Source: Actinomyces sp. (GTDB lineage: Bacteria > Actinomycetota > Actinomycetes > Actinomycetales > Actinomycetaceae). Taken from it: a stretch of DNA of 64,000 bases. Positions 36,615 to 46,201 of the stretch are shown piece after piece. Below the pieces are notes generated by a model. It ran no database searches and had not been told where the DNA came from. It saw only the letters and a program-made list of their open reading frames with translations. Position 1 is the first letter of the stretch. Each line of letters starts with the position of its first letter. A program made the position numbers and the translations under genes. The stretch covers positions 291,138 through 355,137 of the forward strand of contig JALCNR010000001.1 of NCBI GenBank assembly GCA_022649165.1, in the 5' to 3' direction.

Positions 36615-37967
36615 TCAGAGGCTGAGGCGCTCCTTGACGATGCCGGCCAGGGAGGAGGCCACGGCGTCGGCCGACTCCTGGGTGGCGGCCTCGACCATGA
36701 CGCGCACCAGGGGCTCGGTTCCCGAGGACCGCAGGACGACCCGCCCGGTCTCCCCCAGGTCCCGCTCGGCGGCGGCGACGGCCTCGGAGAGGGGCCCGTC
36801 CGCGGCGACGCGGGTCTTGTCGACGCCCCGCACATTGATGAGCGTCTGGGGCAGGCGGCGCACGAACGCCGTGAGATCCCCCAGGTCGCGCCCGGTCTGG
36901 TGGACCATGCGGGCCAGCAGCAGGGCGGTGAGCACGCCGTCGCCCGTCGTCGCGTGGCGGCGGGCGATGACATGGCCCGACTGCTCCCCGCCCAGCGCGT
37001 ACCCGCCCTCGAGCATCTTCTCCAGGACGTAGCGGTCCCCCACCGCGGTCTGGACCGTCCGGATACCGACGTCGCGCATCGCCAGGATGAGGCCGAGGTT
37101 CGACATGACGGTGACCACCAACGTGTCGTGGTCGAGCGTCCCGGCGTCCCTCATGAACACCGCGAGAGACCCCATGATCTTGTCGCCGTCGATGAGCCGG
37201 CCCGCGCGGTCGACCGCCAGGCACCGGTCCGCGTCTCCGTCGAAGGCCACCCCGAAGTCGGCGCGCGCCGCGACGGTGGCCGCCTGGATCTGCTCGGGAT
37301 GGGTGGAGCCGGCGCGCGCGTTGATGTTGCGCCCGTCCGGGGAGGCGTTGATGACGACCACGTCCGCCCCGGCCTCGCGCAGGGCCTGGGGTCCGAGGAA
37401 GGAGGCGCCCCCGTTCGCGCAGTCCACGGCGATGCGCAGGCCGCGCAGGTCCGTTCCCGCCGACTCCACCAGGTGGGTGACGTAGGACTTCTCCGCCCAG
37501 TCGTCCTCATAGTCGACCTCGCCGACGTCGGCGCCGGTGGGACGTTCCCACGGGGAGCCCAGCAGCTCCTGGATCTCGTCCTCCACGGCGTCGGCCAGCT
37601 TGAAGCCCCCGCGCCCGAAGAACTTGATGCCGTTGTCCGGCATCGGGTTGTGGGAGGCGGAGATCATCACCCCGAGGTCGACATCGTCCTGCGTGGCCGT
37701 CAGATGCGCCACCGTCGGCGTCGTGACGACGCCGATGCGCACCACGTCCATTCCCGCGGAGGCGAGCCCCGCGGCCAGGGCATGGTCGAGGAACTCCCCG
37801 GAGATGCGCGTGTCGCGCCCGATCACCGCGCGGGGCTTCGACCCGTCCGACCGCGGCCCCCCGCCGATCCGACGGGCCGCGGCCTCGCCCAGCTGCAGGG
37901 CGAGTTCCGCCGTCAGCTCCCTGTTGGCGAGCCCTCGCACGCCGTCGGTTCCGAACAGTCTGCCCAT
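36615..37967 (-). CDS. glmM: Phosphoglucosamine mutase GlmM
   Basis: 450 residues, four-domain alpha-D-phosphohexomutase. MGRLFGTDGVRG opens the protein, the phosphoserine loop is ISASHNPMPDNGIKFF, metal loop DGDADRCL, and sugar-binding GEQSGH; RSSGTEPLVRVM is the phosphate-binding end. Converts glucosamine-6-P to glucosamine-1-P, the step after GlmS. ATG at 37965-37967 (six codons into a longer open frame) gives the family N-terminus. Confidence 0.97.
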   Translation of the reverse strand: MGRLFGTDGVRGLANRELTAELALQLGEAAARRIGGGPRSDGSKPRAVIGRDTRISGEFLDHALAAGLASAGMDVVRIGVVTTPTVAHLTATQDDVDLGVMISASHNPMPDNGIKFFGRGGFKLADAVEDEIQELLGSPWERPTGADVGEVDYEDDWAEKSYVTHLVESAGTDLRGLRIAVDCANGGASFLGPQALREAGADVVVINASPDGRNINARAGSTHPEQIQAATVAARADFGVAFDGDADRCLAVDRAGRLIDGDKIMGSLAVFMRDAGTLDHDTLVVTVMSNLGLILAMRDVGIRTVQTAVGDRYVLEKMLEGGYALGGEQSGHVIARRHATTGDGVLTALLLARMVHQTGRDLGDLTAFVRRLPQTLINVRGVDKTRVAADGPLSEAVAAAERDLGETGRVVLRSSGTEPLVRVMVEAATQESADAVASSLAGIVKERLSL

Positions 37968-38098
37968 CCTCGGGTCCCTCTCCACACCACCTCGCGGGCC
38001 CGGGCGGGCGCGCCGCGCACCAGGATACCGCGGCGGCCCCTCTCCCCCGCCGTCTCCCGGCCGCCATACCGGGGTCGGGGGGAGAGAGGACGGGGATG

Positions 38099-38141
38099 CG
38101 GAAGGACCCCGTCCTGCGCCATGCGGGACGGGGTCCTTCCG
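38099..38141 (-). terminator. Terminator after rpsI
   Basis: CGGAAGGACCCCGTCC and GGACGGGGTCCTTCCG form a perfect 16-bp stem with an 11-base loop, 32 bases beyond the rpsI stop. Confidence 0.85.
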
Positions 38142-38172
38142 ATGACCGCCCCGGCTGGGCGATCGGAGGCGA

Positions 38173-38664
38173 TCAGCGCTTGGAGTACTGGGGCGCCTTG
38201 CGCGCCTTCTTCAGACCGGCCTTCTTGCGCTCGGTGGCGCGGGCGTCACGGGTGAGGAAGCCGGCCTTCTTCAGGGCCGGGCGGTTCGCGTCGCGGTCGA
38301 TCTCGTTGAGGGCGCGGGCGATGCCCAGGCGCAGGGCGCCGGCCTGGCCGGAGATGCCGCCGCCGTTGATGCGGGCGAGGACGTCGAAACGACCCTCCAG
38401 GTCCAGCAGGACGAACGGCGCCTTCACGAGCTGCTGATGCAGCTTGTTGGGGAAGTATTCCTCCAGGGTGCGGCCGTTGATGGTCCACTGGCCGGTGCCG
38501 GGGACCAGGCGCACGCGCGCCACGGCTTCCTTGCGGCGGCCGAGGCCGGCGCCCGGAGCAGTGAGGGACTGACCGGCGCCGGCGGGCGCCGACTCGGTCT
38601 CTGTGGTGTAGGAGCTGGGAGCGTTGTCCTCATCCAGCTCGGCGATGGCGGTGGTCTCAGCCAC
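38173..38664 (-). CDS. rpsI: 30S ribosomal protein S9
   Basis: 163 residues; the conserved S9 part starts near 45 ([12 protein letters not shown]) and ends in the C-terminal [12 protein letters not shown] whose last Arg reaches the P-site tRNA. The first 40 residues are an acidic/Ala-rich extension common in actinobacteria. GTG at 38662-38664 has GAGGAG four bases upstream. Second gene of rplM-rpsI. Confidence 0.97.
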   Translation of the reverse strand: MAETTAIAELDEDNAPSSYTTETESAPAGAGQSLTAPGAGLGRRKEAVARVRLVPGTGQWTINGRTLEEYFPNKLHQQLVKAPFVLLDLEGRFDVLARINGGGISGQAGALRLGIARALNEIDRDANRPALKKAGFLTRDARATERKKAGLKKARKAPQYSKR

Positions 38665-38704
38665 GGTTCTCCTCGGGAAGTTCACACACTCAGGAGCGAC
38701 GAGC

Positions 38705-39148
38705 TCACTGGGCGATCTGGGTCAGTTCGAACGGGATCGGCTGCTGGCCGGCGTGCGGGTGCTCCGAGCCGGCGTAGACATGCAGCTTGGTCAGCTGCTG
38801 GCGTCCGATCGTGTTGTGCGGGAGCATGCCGCGCACCGCCTTCTCGACGGCCCGCTCGGGGCGCGTCGCAAGCAGATCACGGTAGCTGACGGCCTTGAGT
38901 CCGCCGGGGCGGCCGGAATGGCGGTAGGCCATCTTCTGATCAAGCTTCTTGCCGGTCAGGACGACCTTGTCGGCGTTGATCACGATGACGTAGTCGCCCT
39001 GGTCCATGTGCGGGGCGAACGTCGGCTTGTGCTTCCCACGGAGGAGGACGGCGACCTGGGCCGCCAGACGGCCGAGGACGACGTCGGTGGCGTCGATGAC
39101 ATACCACTTCTTGTCGGCGTCCCCAGGCTTGGGTGAATAGGTGCGCAC
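38705..39148 (-). CDS. rplM: 50S ribosomal protein L13
   Basis: 147 residues from GTG 39146-39148 ([20 protein letters not shown]), the usual L13 length. Signature [20 protein letters not shown] and [11 protein letters not shown] are present. An in-frame TTG at 39163 would add five residues without better ribosome binding. First gene of the rplM-rpsI operon. Confidence 0.96.
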   Translation of the reverse strand: MRTYSPKPGDADKKWYVIDATDVVLGRLAAQVAVLLRGKHKPTFAPHMDQGDYVIVINADKVVLTGKKLDQKMAYRHSGRPGGLKAVSYRDLLATRPERAVEKAVRGMLPHNTIGRQQLTKLHVYAGSEHPHAGQQPIPFELTQIAQ

Positions 39149-39305
39149 GGGCGTAGCCTTCAATTCTTTCGGTCAAGGAGCACACACGGCCGGCCACTGC
39201 CAAGTGACCGTCGCGCACTCTCGATGAGATCTGTTCGCGAAGCGCCAGCATCAGCGAACGGCGAGTGGGAAGCACCGGTGACGCGGCTGGCGCGCAGCGC
39301 GAATC

Positions 39306-39334
39306 AGTCTATCGAGGCGGGTGTGACTGGTCAA
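39306..39334 (-). promoter_or_regulatory. Promoter of rplM-rpsI
   Basis: -35 TTGACC (39329-39334), 17-base spacer, -10 TAGACT (39306-39311): the best sigma-A-type match in the window. Start near 39299, giving a leader of about 150 bases that could hold autoregulatory structure. Confidence 0.8.
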
Positions 39335-39412
39335 AGACTGGCGCTGTCCTGTGGGCGATCACTCACACTGGACTCGCCGCATCGTCCGGGCCGCACCGCG
39401 CGGAGGCCCCCG

Positions 39413-40372
39413 TCATCCCCCGCACCCGCGGCACTGCTCCTCCTGATCGCGGCGGTGGCGGGCCAGCCCGGCGCGGGCGGCCCACTGGTCCTCGTCCGGG
39501 TAGTCCACCCCCTCCAGGGTGAGGCCGCGGGCGGGTGCGATCGGCGCGGCCCGGGTCCTGGAGCGCGCCTCCAGCAGCTCCCCGGGCCAGGCGGCCGAGC
39601 GGCGTCCGCGCCCGACCTCGATCAGGGCGCCGACCAGGGAGCGGACCATCGAGTGGCAGAAGGCGTCGGCCGACACCCGCACGACGACCGGAGCGCCGGC
39701 CTGCCCCTCAGGGGAGCCCGTTCCCCGCCAGACCCGCAGCTCCCGCAGCGTGCGGATCGTCGTGGCGCCCTCGCGGGGCCGGCAGTACGCGAGGAAGTCG
39801 TGCTCTCCCAGCAGGGCCTCGGCCGCGCCGTTCATCGCGTCGAGGTCCAGCGGGCCGCCCGGCAGCCACAGCACATCGTGGCGCCGCAGCGGGTCGCGCT
39901 CGCGCACCTCGTCGCACAGCCGGTAGGAGTAGTGGCGCCCCAGAGCGGAGAAACGCGCGTCGAAGTCCGCGCTCACCCTTGCCGCCCGGTGGACCACGAG
40001 GTCGCAGGCCGTGCCCGGCCCCCGCCCGCCGGCCCGTTGCCGATGGCGCTGCGCCAGGATGCCGTTGACGCGCCGGACCAGCGCCTCCCCGGGAGGACGT
40101 CGCGGACCTCCGCGATCCGGACCCTCCCAGGACTCAGCGGGCAGGTCCACGTGGGCGACCTGATGGCGGGCGTGGACGCCGGCGTCGGTCCTGCCCGCCA
40201 CGGTCAGCCGCACCGGCGCGCGCGCCGCCGTGGCGAGCGCGGAGGCCAGCTCCCCCTCGACGGTGCGGAGACCGGGCTGGTCCGCCCAGCCGTGGAAGTC
40301 CGTCCCGTCGTAGGCGAGGTCCAGGCGCACCCGCAGCGTGGCGGGGGCCGCGCTCGCGCCGGGCGCGCTCAC
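39413..40372 (-). CDS. truA: tRNA pseudouridine synthase TruA
   Basis: 319 residues. LDLAYDGTDFHGWADQP and the catalytic Asp in AGRTDAGVHA are clear; FCHSMVRSLVG is the C-terminal block. Modifies U38-40 of the anticodon stem. GTG at 40370-40372 overlaps the stop of the ROK gene (GTGA). An Arg/Gly/Pro-rich stretch around residues 90-120 is longer than in most TruA. Confidence 0.95.
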   Translation of the reverse strand: MSAPGASAAPATLRVRLDLAYDGTDFHGWADQPGLRTVEGELASALATAARAPVRLTVAGRTDAGVHARHQVAHVDLPAESWEGPDRGGPRRPPGEALVRRVNGILAQRHRQRAGGRGPGTACDLVVHRAARVSADFDARFSALGRHYSYRLCDEVRERDPLRRHDVLWLPGGPLDLDAMNGAAEALLGEHDFLAYCRPREGATTIRTLRELRVWRGTGSPEGQAGAPVVVRVSADAFCHSMVRSLVGALIEVGRGRRSAAWPGELLEARSRTRAAPIAPARGLTLEGVDYPDEDQWAARAGLARHRRDQEEQCRGCGG

Positions 40373-41118
40373 AGCTCCCACGAGCGCACCCCGCCGACCA
40401 GGCCCGCGTCATTGGGGACCACGACGATGTCCTCGCCCATGCGCTGCAGATTGAGGACCGTGATGCGTTTCGAGTTGCCCCCACCCAGGTAGAGACGGTC
40501 CCACATGTACATCGGGCGCAGGCCGTCGACCACCCGCCGCACGCGGCGCGACCAGTGGGCGTCGCCCAGTCGGAGGCGCTCATGCTCCCCGATGTAGTCG
40601 TCGTAGGTGAGCCCCCACCGCACGAATCCCTGCGAGACCTCGACGTGGGGCGCGAGGCGCCCCCCGTCGAAGACCGCGTTGCCCAGGCCCGTGCCCAGCG
40701 TGATGATCATCTCGAGCCCGGTGCCGGTGATGACGCCGGCCCCGGCGACCTCCGCGTCGTTGCGCACCAGGGCGGGCAGCCCCAGCGCCGCGTGGATGGC
40801 GCGGCCCATGTCGAAACGGGACCACCGCTCGACCAGCTCAGGCAGCACGCGCGAACGCGGCCCGTCCTTCGTGATGTAGTGCGGAGTCGTCACGACGACC
40901 CCGTGCCGGATCATCCCTGGCATCCCCATCGTCACCCGCGTCGCCCGCGGCAGGGACCCGGCGAGGCCGACGACGGTCTCCACCAGCAGCTCCGGGGGCA
41001 GAGGGTAGGGCGTCGGCGTGCGCCGCGCCGGCGCGATGAGCGTGCCCTGCGCGTCCACGACCGACGCCTTGATCCCGCCGCCGCCGCAGTCGATCGCCAA
41101 GGTCATCTCATCAGCCAT
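40369..41118 (-). CDS. ROK-family kinase, polyphosphate-glucokinase-like
   Basis: 249 residues, short for ROK and like actinobacterial PpgK. IDCGGGGIKASVVD is the phosphate loop, GMPGMIRHGVV the sugar region, NDAEVAGAG carries the catalytic Asp, and LGTGLGNAVF follows; the zinc cluster of regulatory ROK proteins is absent. It would phosphorylate glucose (or mannose) from polyphosphate or ATP. Downstream truA overlaps by four bases, so the two are coupled. Confidence 0.8.
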   Translation of the reverse strand: MADEMTLAIDCGGGGIKASVVDAQGTLIAPARRTPTPYPLPPELLVETVVGLAGSLPRATRVTMGMPGMIRHGVVVTTPHYITKDGPRSRVLPELVERWSRFDMGRAIHAALGLPALVRNDAEVAGAGVITGTGLEMIITLGTGLGNAVFDGGRLAPHVEVSQGFVRWGLTYDDYIGEHERLRLGDAHWSRRVRRVVDGLRPMYMWDRLYLGGGNSKRITVLNLQRMGEDIVVVPNDAGLVGGVRSWEL

Positions 41119-41180
41119 GGCCCCAGCCTAGAGGAGCGGCCCCACGGCGGACTCCCGCGGGAGCGGAGAGCCGCCCTCAC

Positions 41181-41222
41181 GCCGGTGGGGCCGGGAGCGC
41201 GAACGCTCCCGGCCCCACCGGC
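41181..41222 (-). terminator. Terminator of the alpha operon after rplQ
   Basis: A 19-bp perfect stem (GCCGGTGGGGCCGGGAGCG and its complement) with a CGAA tetraloop, 52 bases past the rplQ stop. Confidence 0.88.
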
Positions 41223-41273
41223 CGCCCGCCCTCCGTTCGGGGAGCGGGCCTCAGATCTGGGATCCCTCCGGCG

Positions 41274-41870
41274 TCACTTCCCGTCGGGATCCTCGTCCGC
41301 CGCTTCCTGCTCCGCCGCGTCCTCGGCCTCACCGGCCTCCTCGGCGACCTCCTCGGCCTCGTTGGCGGCGGCGAGGTCGCCCTCCTCGCGAGCCTCCTCG
41401 GCGCGCTCGGAGGCGGCCTGGGCCGACTCATCGGCCTCGGCGGCGACCTCTTCGGCGGCGGCCCGGGCGGCTGTCTTCTCCGCCGCGGAGACGACGGCCT
41501 TCTTCTCGACGCGCTCGAGGACGAGCTCGATGCGGGCCATCGGCGCGTTGTCGCCCTTGCGGGGGCCGACGCGCGTGATGCGCGTGTACCCGCCCTCGCG
41601 CTCGGCGTCGATCGCGGGGACGACGACGTCGAAGAGCTCGTAGACGGCGTCCTTGTTCGGGATCTTCTTCGCGACCAGACGGCGGGCGGCGATGTCGCCG
41701 CGCTTCGCCTTGGTCACGAGCTTCTCCACATAGGGCTGCAGCGTCTTGGCCTTCGCCTCGGTCGTCGTGATCGCGCGGTGCTCGATGAGCTGGACGGCCA
41801 GGTTGGCCAGGATGAGCTTCTGGTGGGCGGGGCTGCCACCCAGACGGGGGCCCTTCTTGGGGGTGGGCAT
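41274..41870 (-). CDS. rplQ: 50S ribosomal protein L17 with acidic tail
   Basis: 198 residues; bacterial L17 is complete by about 125 ([29 protein letters not shown]). The last 70 residues are a Glu/Ala repeat-like, highly acidic tail predicted to be helical or disordered, an actinobacterial trait unusually long here. Follows rpoA. Confidence 0.96.
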   Translation of the reverse strand: MPTPKKGPRLGGSPAHQKLILANLAVQLIEHRAITTTEAKAKTLQPYVEKLVTKAKRGDIAARRLVAKKIPNKDAVYELFDVVVPAIDAEREGGYTRITRVGPRKGDNAPMARIELVLERVEKKAVVSAAEKTAARAAAEEVAAEADESAQAASERAEEAREEGDLAAANEAEEVAEEAGEAEDAAEQEAADEDPDGK

Positions 41871-41953
41871 TGATGTCTCCTAGTGATGAGGTGTGCGTGC
41901 GCGGCCCGCGGGAGGCGCGGGCCGCCGGGTCGGACCGGTCAGGTGGGTGCGGG

Positions 41954-42955
41954 TCAGAGCGGCTGCTCGTCGCTGAACTGCACCGAACCGGAGTCCGACT
42001 CGCCGCCAGCGTTGGGCAGGGCCGAGTCCTTGAGGGTCATCCCCAGCGCGGCCAGGGCCTCCTTGATCTCCTCGATGGACTTCGTCCCGAAATTGCGGAT
42101 GTCCAGCAGATCGGCCTCCGAATGGGCGACCAGCTCCCCCACGGTGAGGATGCCGCGACGCCGCAGGGCGTTGTAGGACCGCGACTGCAGGTTGAGGTTC
42201 TCGATCGGCAGCGCCAGGTCGGCGGCCAGGGACGCGTCCGTCGTCGAGGGGCCGACCTCGATCCCCTCGGCCTCCTCGTTGAGCTCGCGCATGAGCCCGA
42301 ACAGCTCGACCAGGGTCTTGCCCGCCGAGGCCAGGGCGTCGCGCGGGCTGATCGCCGGCTTCGTCTCGACGTCGATGATGAGGCGGTCGAAGTCGGTGCG
42401 CTGCTCGACGCGCGTGGCCTCGACCTTGTACGTCACCTTGAGGACCGGCGAGTAGATCGAGTCGATCGGGATCCGGGAAAGCTCCGCCTGGGGATCCTTG
42501 TTCTGGGCCGCGGACACGTAGCCGCGTCCGCGCTCGACCGTCAGCTCGATCTCGAGCTTCCCCTTGTCGTTGAGCGTGGCCAGATGCAGCTCCGGGTTGT
42601 GGATCTCCACACCGGCGGGAGGCGTGATGTCCCCGGCGACCACCTCGCCGGCGCCCGCCTTGCGCAGGTACATCACGACAGGCTCGTCGTTCTCCGAGGA
42701 GAGCACGATCTGCTTGATGTTGAGGATGATCTCGGCGACATCCTCCTTGACGCCCTCGATGGTGTGGAACTCGTGCGGCACGCCCTCGATGTGGATCGAG
42801 GTCACCGCCGCACCCGGAATGGAGGAGAGCAGGGTGCGCCGCAGGGAGTTGCCCAGCGTGTACCCGAACCCGGGCTCAAGGGGCTCAAGGGTGAAACGGG
42901 AGCGGAACTCGCTCACCTTTTCCTCGGTCAGGATGGGTCGCTCTGCAATGAGCAC
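41954..42955 (-). CDS. rpoA: RNA polymerase alpha subunit
   Basis: 333 residues. N-terminal dimer domain ([26 protein letters not shown]) and C-terminal domain with helix-hairpin-helix motifs ([19 protein letters not shown]) that contact UP elements and activators, ending in an acidic tail. Gap of 177 bases to rpsK; rpsD, which lies here in many bacteria, is absent. Confidence 0.98.
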   Translation of the reverse strand: MLIAERPILTEEKVSEFRSRFTLEPLEPGFGYTLGNSLRRTLLSSIPGAAVTSIHIEGVPHEFHTIEGVKEDVAEIILNIKQIVLSSENDEPVVMYLRKAGAGEVVAGDITPPAGVEIHNPELHLATLNDKGKLEIELTVERGRGYVSAAQNKDPQAELSRIPIDSIYSPVLKVTYKVEATRVEQRTDFDRLIIDVETKPAISPRDALASAGKTLVELFGLMRELNEEAEGIEVGPSTTDASLAADLALPIENLNLQSRSYNALRRRGILTVGELVAHSEADLLDIRNFGTKSIEEIKEALAALGMTLKDSALPNAGGESDSGSVQFSDEQPL

Positions 42956-43132
42956 GTCTTGGTCCTTTCTTCCCGGCGACCGCTATATGACGCCGGATGG
43001 GGGTCCCGCCCTCGAGGCGGGGAAGGGGATGTGGAGTGCGCCGGACCAGGGCGGAGCCGACGGGCAGGCCCGTCGGCGGCACCCCGGACCCGAGGTGCCG
43101 GGCCCACGGGGGAACGGCGCCCCGGAGGCGCC

Positions 43133-43540
43133 TCAGACGCGGCGACGCTTCGGCGGACGGGCGCCGTTGTGAGCCTGGGGGGTGACGTCCTGGATGGAGC
43201 CGACCTCCAGGCCCGCGGCCTGGAGCGAGCGGATCGCGGTCTCACGCCCGGAGCCGGGGCCCTTGACGAAGACGTCGACCTTCTTCATGCCGTGCTCCTG
43301 GGCGCGTCGCGCGGCGGCCTCGGCGGCCAGCTGAGCGGCGAACGGAGTGGACTTGCGCGAGCCCTTGAACCCCACCTGGCCGGAGGAGGCCCACGCCAGG
43401 ACGGCGCCGGTGGGATCCGTGATGGAGACGATCGTGTTGTTGAAGGTGGACTTGATGTACGCGTTGCCGTGCGTGACGTTCTTGCTCACCTTGCGGCGCG
43501 GCTTGCGCGCGGCGGTGGAACGGGTGGTCTTTGCAGCCAT
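43133..43540 (-). CDS. rpsK: 30S ribosomal protein S11
   Basis: 135 residues. [15 protein letters not shown] block [33 protein letters not shown] and the C-terminal [13 protein letters not shown] fit S11 of the 30S platform. Basic N-terminal extension [10 protein letters not shown]. Confidence 0.97.
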   Translation of the reverse strand: MAAKTTRSTAARKPRRKVSKNVTHGNAYIKSTFNNTIVSITDPTGAVLAWASSGQVGFKGSRKSTPFAAQLAAEAAARRAQEHGMKKVDVFVKGPGSGRETAIRSLQAAGLEVGSIQDVTPQAHNGARPPKRRRV

Positions 43541-43600
43541 GTGTGTGCCTGGTCCTTGCGAGTCGAGGGGTACCGGGGCGTGTCGCCCGGGCGAGATCGG

Positions 43601-43978
43601 TTACTTGCCGGCCTTCTTCTTACCGGCGACGGTGCGCTTGGGGCCCTTGCGGGTCCGCGCGTTCGTCTTGGTGCGCTGGCCGTGGACGGGCAGGCCACGG
43701 CGGTGGCGCAGACCCTGATAGGAACCGATCTCGATCTTGCGGCGAATGTCCGCCTGGACCTCGCGGCGCAGATCGCCCTCCACCTTGTAGGCGGACTCGA
43801 TGTAGTCGCGCAGCTTGACGAGGTCCTCCTCGGAGGCGTCCTTGACCCGCAGGTCGGGACTGACGCCGGTGGCGGCGAGGGTCTCCAGGGCGCGGGTGCG
43901 CCCGACTCCATAGATGTAGGTGAGCGCGATCTCCAGCCGCTTCTCGCGGGGCAGGTCGACGCCGGCAATGCGTGCCAT
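43601..43978 (-). CDS. rpsM: 30S ribosomal protein S13
   Basis: 125 residues. [23 protein letters not shown] start and [22 protein letters not shown] end are diagnostic for the head protein that contacts P-site tRNA and bridge B1. Confidence 0.98.
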   Translation of the reverse strand: MARIAGVDLPREKRLEIALTYIYGVGRTRALETLAATGVSPDLRVKDASEEDLVKLRDYIESAYKVEGDLRREVQADIRRKIEIGSYQGLRHRRGLPVHGQRTKTNARTRKGPKRTVAGKKKAGK

Positions 43979-44135
43979 GTTAATGCTCCAGTGGGTTGTC
44001 GGAGGCCGTCACATCGTCCTCCGGGCCTCCCGTGGGAGCTGCCCGGCCCCGGCCTCCGAACCGGGGGTCCGCTGGATGCGGTCGGCGATGTGCATGGTGG
44101 GCGGGAGTCCCCGCCCGAGTCCTGCGGTCGGGGCC

Positions 44136-44249
44136 TCAGCCCTGACGCTGCTTGTGCCTGGGGTTCTCGCAGATCACCATGACGGTGCCGTGGCGACGAA
44201 TCACCTTGCACTTGTCACAGATCGGCTTGACACTCGGCTTGACCTTCAT
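44136..44249 (-). CDS. rpmJ: 50S ribosomal protein L36
   Basis: 37 residues: [19 protein letters not shown] and [11 protein letters not shown], keeping the C-x2-C...C...H zinc ligands (Cys11, Cys14, Cys27, His32). It is the zinc-bound form. The gene is followed by 157 bases before rpsM. Confidence 0.97.
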   Translation of the reverse strand: MKVKPSVKPICDKCKVIRRHGTVMVICENPRHKQRQG

Positions 44250-44290
44250 GGTGTGTCCCTCCGCCGCGGGTGCGGCGCTCTCAGATGCGG

Positions 44291-44512
44291 TTACTTGTAG
44301 CGATAGACGATCCGGCCCCGCGAGAGGTCGTAGGGGCTCAGCTCCACCACCACGCGGTCCTCGGGGAGGATGCGGATGTAGTGCTGCCGCATCTTCCCTG
44401 AGATATAGCCCAGCACGATATGCCCGTTGCTCAGCTCCACGCGGAACATCGCATTGGGCAGGGCCTCGACCACCGTGCCCTCGATCTCGATGACGCCGTC
44501 CTTCTTCGCCAT
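44291..44512 (-). CDS. infA: Translation initiation factor IF-1
   Basis: 73 residues, one OB-fold: [20 protein letters not shown] and [19 protein letters not shown] at 44510-44512 with GGAGG upstream; longer reading upstream lacks similarity. Precedes rpmJ-rpsM-rpsK-rpoA-rplQ. Confidence 0.98.
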   Translation of the reverse strand: MAKKDGVIEIEGTVVEALPNAMFRVELSNGHIVLGYISGKMRQHYIRILPEDRVVVELSPYDLSRGRIVYRYK

Positions 44513-44629
44513 GTCCTCCGTCTGTCCTCTGTGTTTTGCCGGTGGTTCCGAGGTACCGGACCACGCAGGGGCGCACTCATCCCCCGATGTGTGGGTACAC
44601 GAAGTCAGGGCGCGCATGCCCGACTGTCC

Positions 44630-44659
44630 ACTGTACGGCATCGACCCCGGTGGGCGGAA
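44630..44659 (-). promoter_or_regulatory. Possible infA promoter
   Basis: -10 TACAGT (44630-44635) with a weak -35 TTCCGC (44654-44659), 18-base spacer. It lies in the 211-base gap between map and infA and would give a leader of about 110 bases. Confidence 0.4.
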
Positions 44660-44723
44660 CCGAGCAGCCTGTCATGTCGCTCACGCCACGAACCGGTCGC
44701 CCCCGAGGCGGGGCGCTCCCCGC

Positions 44724-45602
44724 TCAGTCGAGGCTGACCGGGACGACGCCGTAGGGCGCCAGTCCGGCCCTGCCGGAGTCGGGGGCGGTGAGGACGCTGA
44801 CGCCGTCGTCGAGCAGTGCGATCGTGTGCTCCCAGTGGGCCGCGTCCCCGCCGTCCAGAGTCTTCACCGTCCAGTCGTCGGACAGGGTCACCGTCTCGAC
44901 GTCACCGGTGACGAGCATCGGTTCCACGGCCAGCACCATCCCGGGACGCACCTTCGGGGAGATCCCCCGCACGCGGTAATTGAGCACCTCCGGGTCCTGG
45001 TGCATGGCCGTGCCGATGCCGTGGCCCGTGTAGTCCTCGATGATGCCGGCCTCCCAGCCGTCGCGCTCCGCGTGCTCGGCGACGACGCGCTCGACGGCCT
45101 CCCCGACCGCGGACACGCGCCGTGCCGAGGCCAGCGCCGCAAGCGCCGCCCACATCGATTCCTCGGTGAGCGCGTTGAGCTGGAGCCTCCTGAGCCCCTT
45201 CTGCCCCTGGGCCGCGCCGTCCCCGCCGCAGATCACGGTGAACGCGGCATCGCCGTGCCACTGCCGCCCCCCGGCCATCAGATACGCCCCGCAGTCGAAG
45301 CTGACGATGTCCCCGGCCTCCAGCACCCGCTCATCCGGGATGCCGTGGACGACGACGTCGTTGACGGAGATGCACACCGTCGCCGGGTAGCCTCCATACC
45401 CCAGGAAGTTCGAACGCGCGCCGTGCCGGGCGATGACCTGGGCCGAGACCCGGTCGAGTTCGTCCGTGGCGACTCCGGGCCGCACCGCCTCGCGCAGCGC
45501 GCGATGGATGTCGGCGACCACCAGGCCCGCACGGCGCATATGGCGCATCTGCTCGCGGGTCTTCAGTTCGATGCGGTCCCGGTGGAGCACTGGACCGTTC
45601 AC
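44724..45602 (-). CDS. map: Type I methionine aminopeptidase
   Basis: 292 residues. Metal ligands lie in SFDCGAY, GDAAF, TGHGIG, AVEPM and WEHTIA. Removes initiator Met. GTG at 45600-45602 overlaps the adk stop (GTGA), the usual secY-adk-map order. Confidence 0.95.
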   Translation of the reverse strand: MNGPVLHRDRIELKTREQMRHMRRAGLVVADIHRALREAVRPGVATDELDRVSAQVIARHGARSNFLGYGGYPATVCISVNDVVVHGIPDERVLEAGDIVSFDCGAYLMAGGRQWHGDAAFTVICGGDGAAQGQKGLRRLQLNALTEESMWAALAALASARRVSAVGEAVERVVAEHAERDGWEAGIIEDYTGHGIGTAMHQDPEVLNYRVRGISPKVRPGMVLAVEPMLVTGDVETVTLSDDWTVKTLDGGDAAHWEHTIALLDDGVSVLTAPDSGRAGLAPYGVVPVSLD

Positions 45603-46201
45603 TTCCCGCCGGATTCCGGATGGGACGCTCCGTCCACGGAGTCGAGGACGTCGAAGATCCGGCGCGTCACCTCGTCGACCGCGCCCTGCCCCGGGACGAC
45701 CTCGAGGAGGTCCTGGTCGGCGTAGTAGGTCGCCATCGGCTCCGTCTGGGCGTGGTAGACCTCCAGGCGGCGCCGGATCACCGGCTCGGTGTCGTCCGCC
45801 CTGTTCTGCTCCCTCGCGCGGTTGAGAAGCCGGGAGACGACCTCGTCCTCGTCAACCTCCAGCTCCAGGACCAGGTCGAGGCGGACCCCCAGGTCCGCCA
45901 GCATGTCGCGCAGCGTGTGCGCCTGGTCGAGGGTGCGGGGATAGCCGTCCAGCAGGAAGCCCCGGGCCGTGTCCGGGGTCTGCAGGCGCACGCGGACCAT
46001 CGGGTCGGTCACCGAGTCCGGCACGAACTCCCCGCGGTCCATGTAGGACTGGGCGAGCCGTCCGAGATCCGTGCCCTCGGCGATGTTGGAGCGGAAGATC
46101 TCCCCTGTGGAGATCGCGGGGACGCCCAGACGCTGCGAGATGCGCGTGGCTTGGGTCCCCTTTCCGGCTCCGGGCGGTCCGAGCAGGACGATGACTGTCA
46201 T
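45599..46201 (-). CDS. adk: Adenylate kinase
   Basis: 200 residues. P-loop VLLGPPGAGKGTQA, NMP-binding ISTGEIFR and DGYPRTLDQA; the LID region is short, without the four-Cys zinc site. ATG at 46199-46201 overlaps the secY stop (ATGA). Confidence 0.97.
   Translation of the reverse strand: MTVIVLLGPPGAGKGTQATRISQRLGVPAISTGEIFRSNIAEGTDLGRLAQSYMDRGEFVPDSVTDPMVRVRLQTPDTARGFLLDGYPRTLDQAHTLRDMLADLGVRLDLVLELEVDEDEVVSRLLNRAREQNRADDTEPVIRRRLEVYHAQTEPMATYYADQDLLEVVPGQGAVDEVTRRIFDVLDSVDGASHPESGGK

Noticed and set aside
43081..43133. Missing rpsD between rpsK and rpoA
   Set aside because: The gap is too small for it and many actinobacteria carry rpsD elsewhere, so this is not a deletion call.
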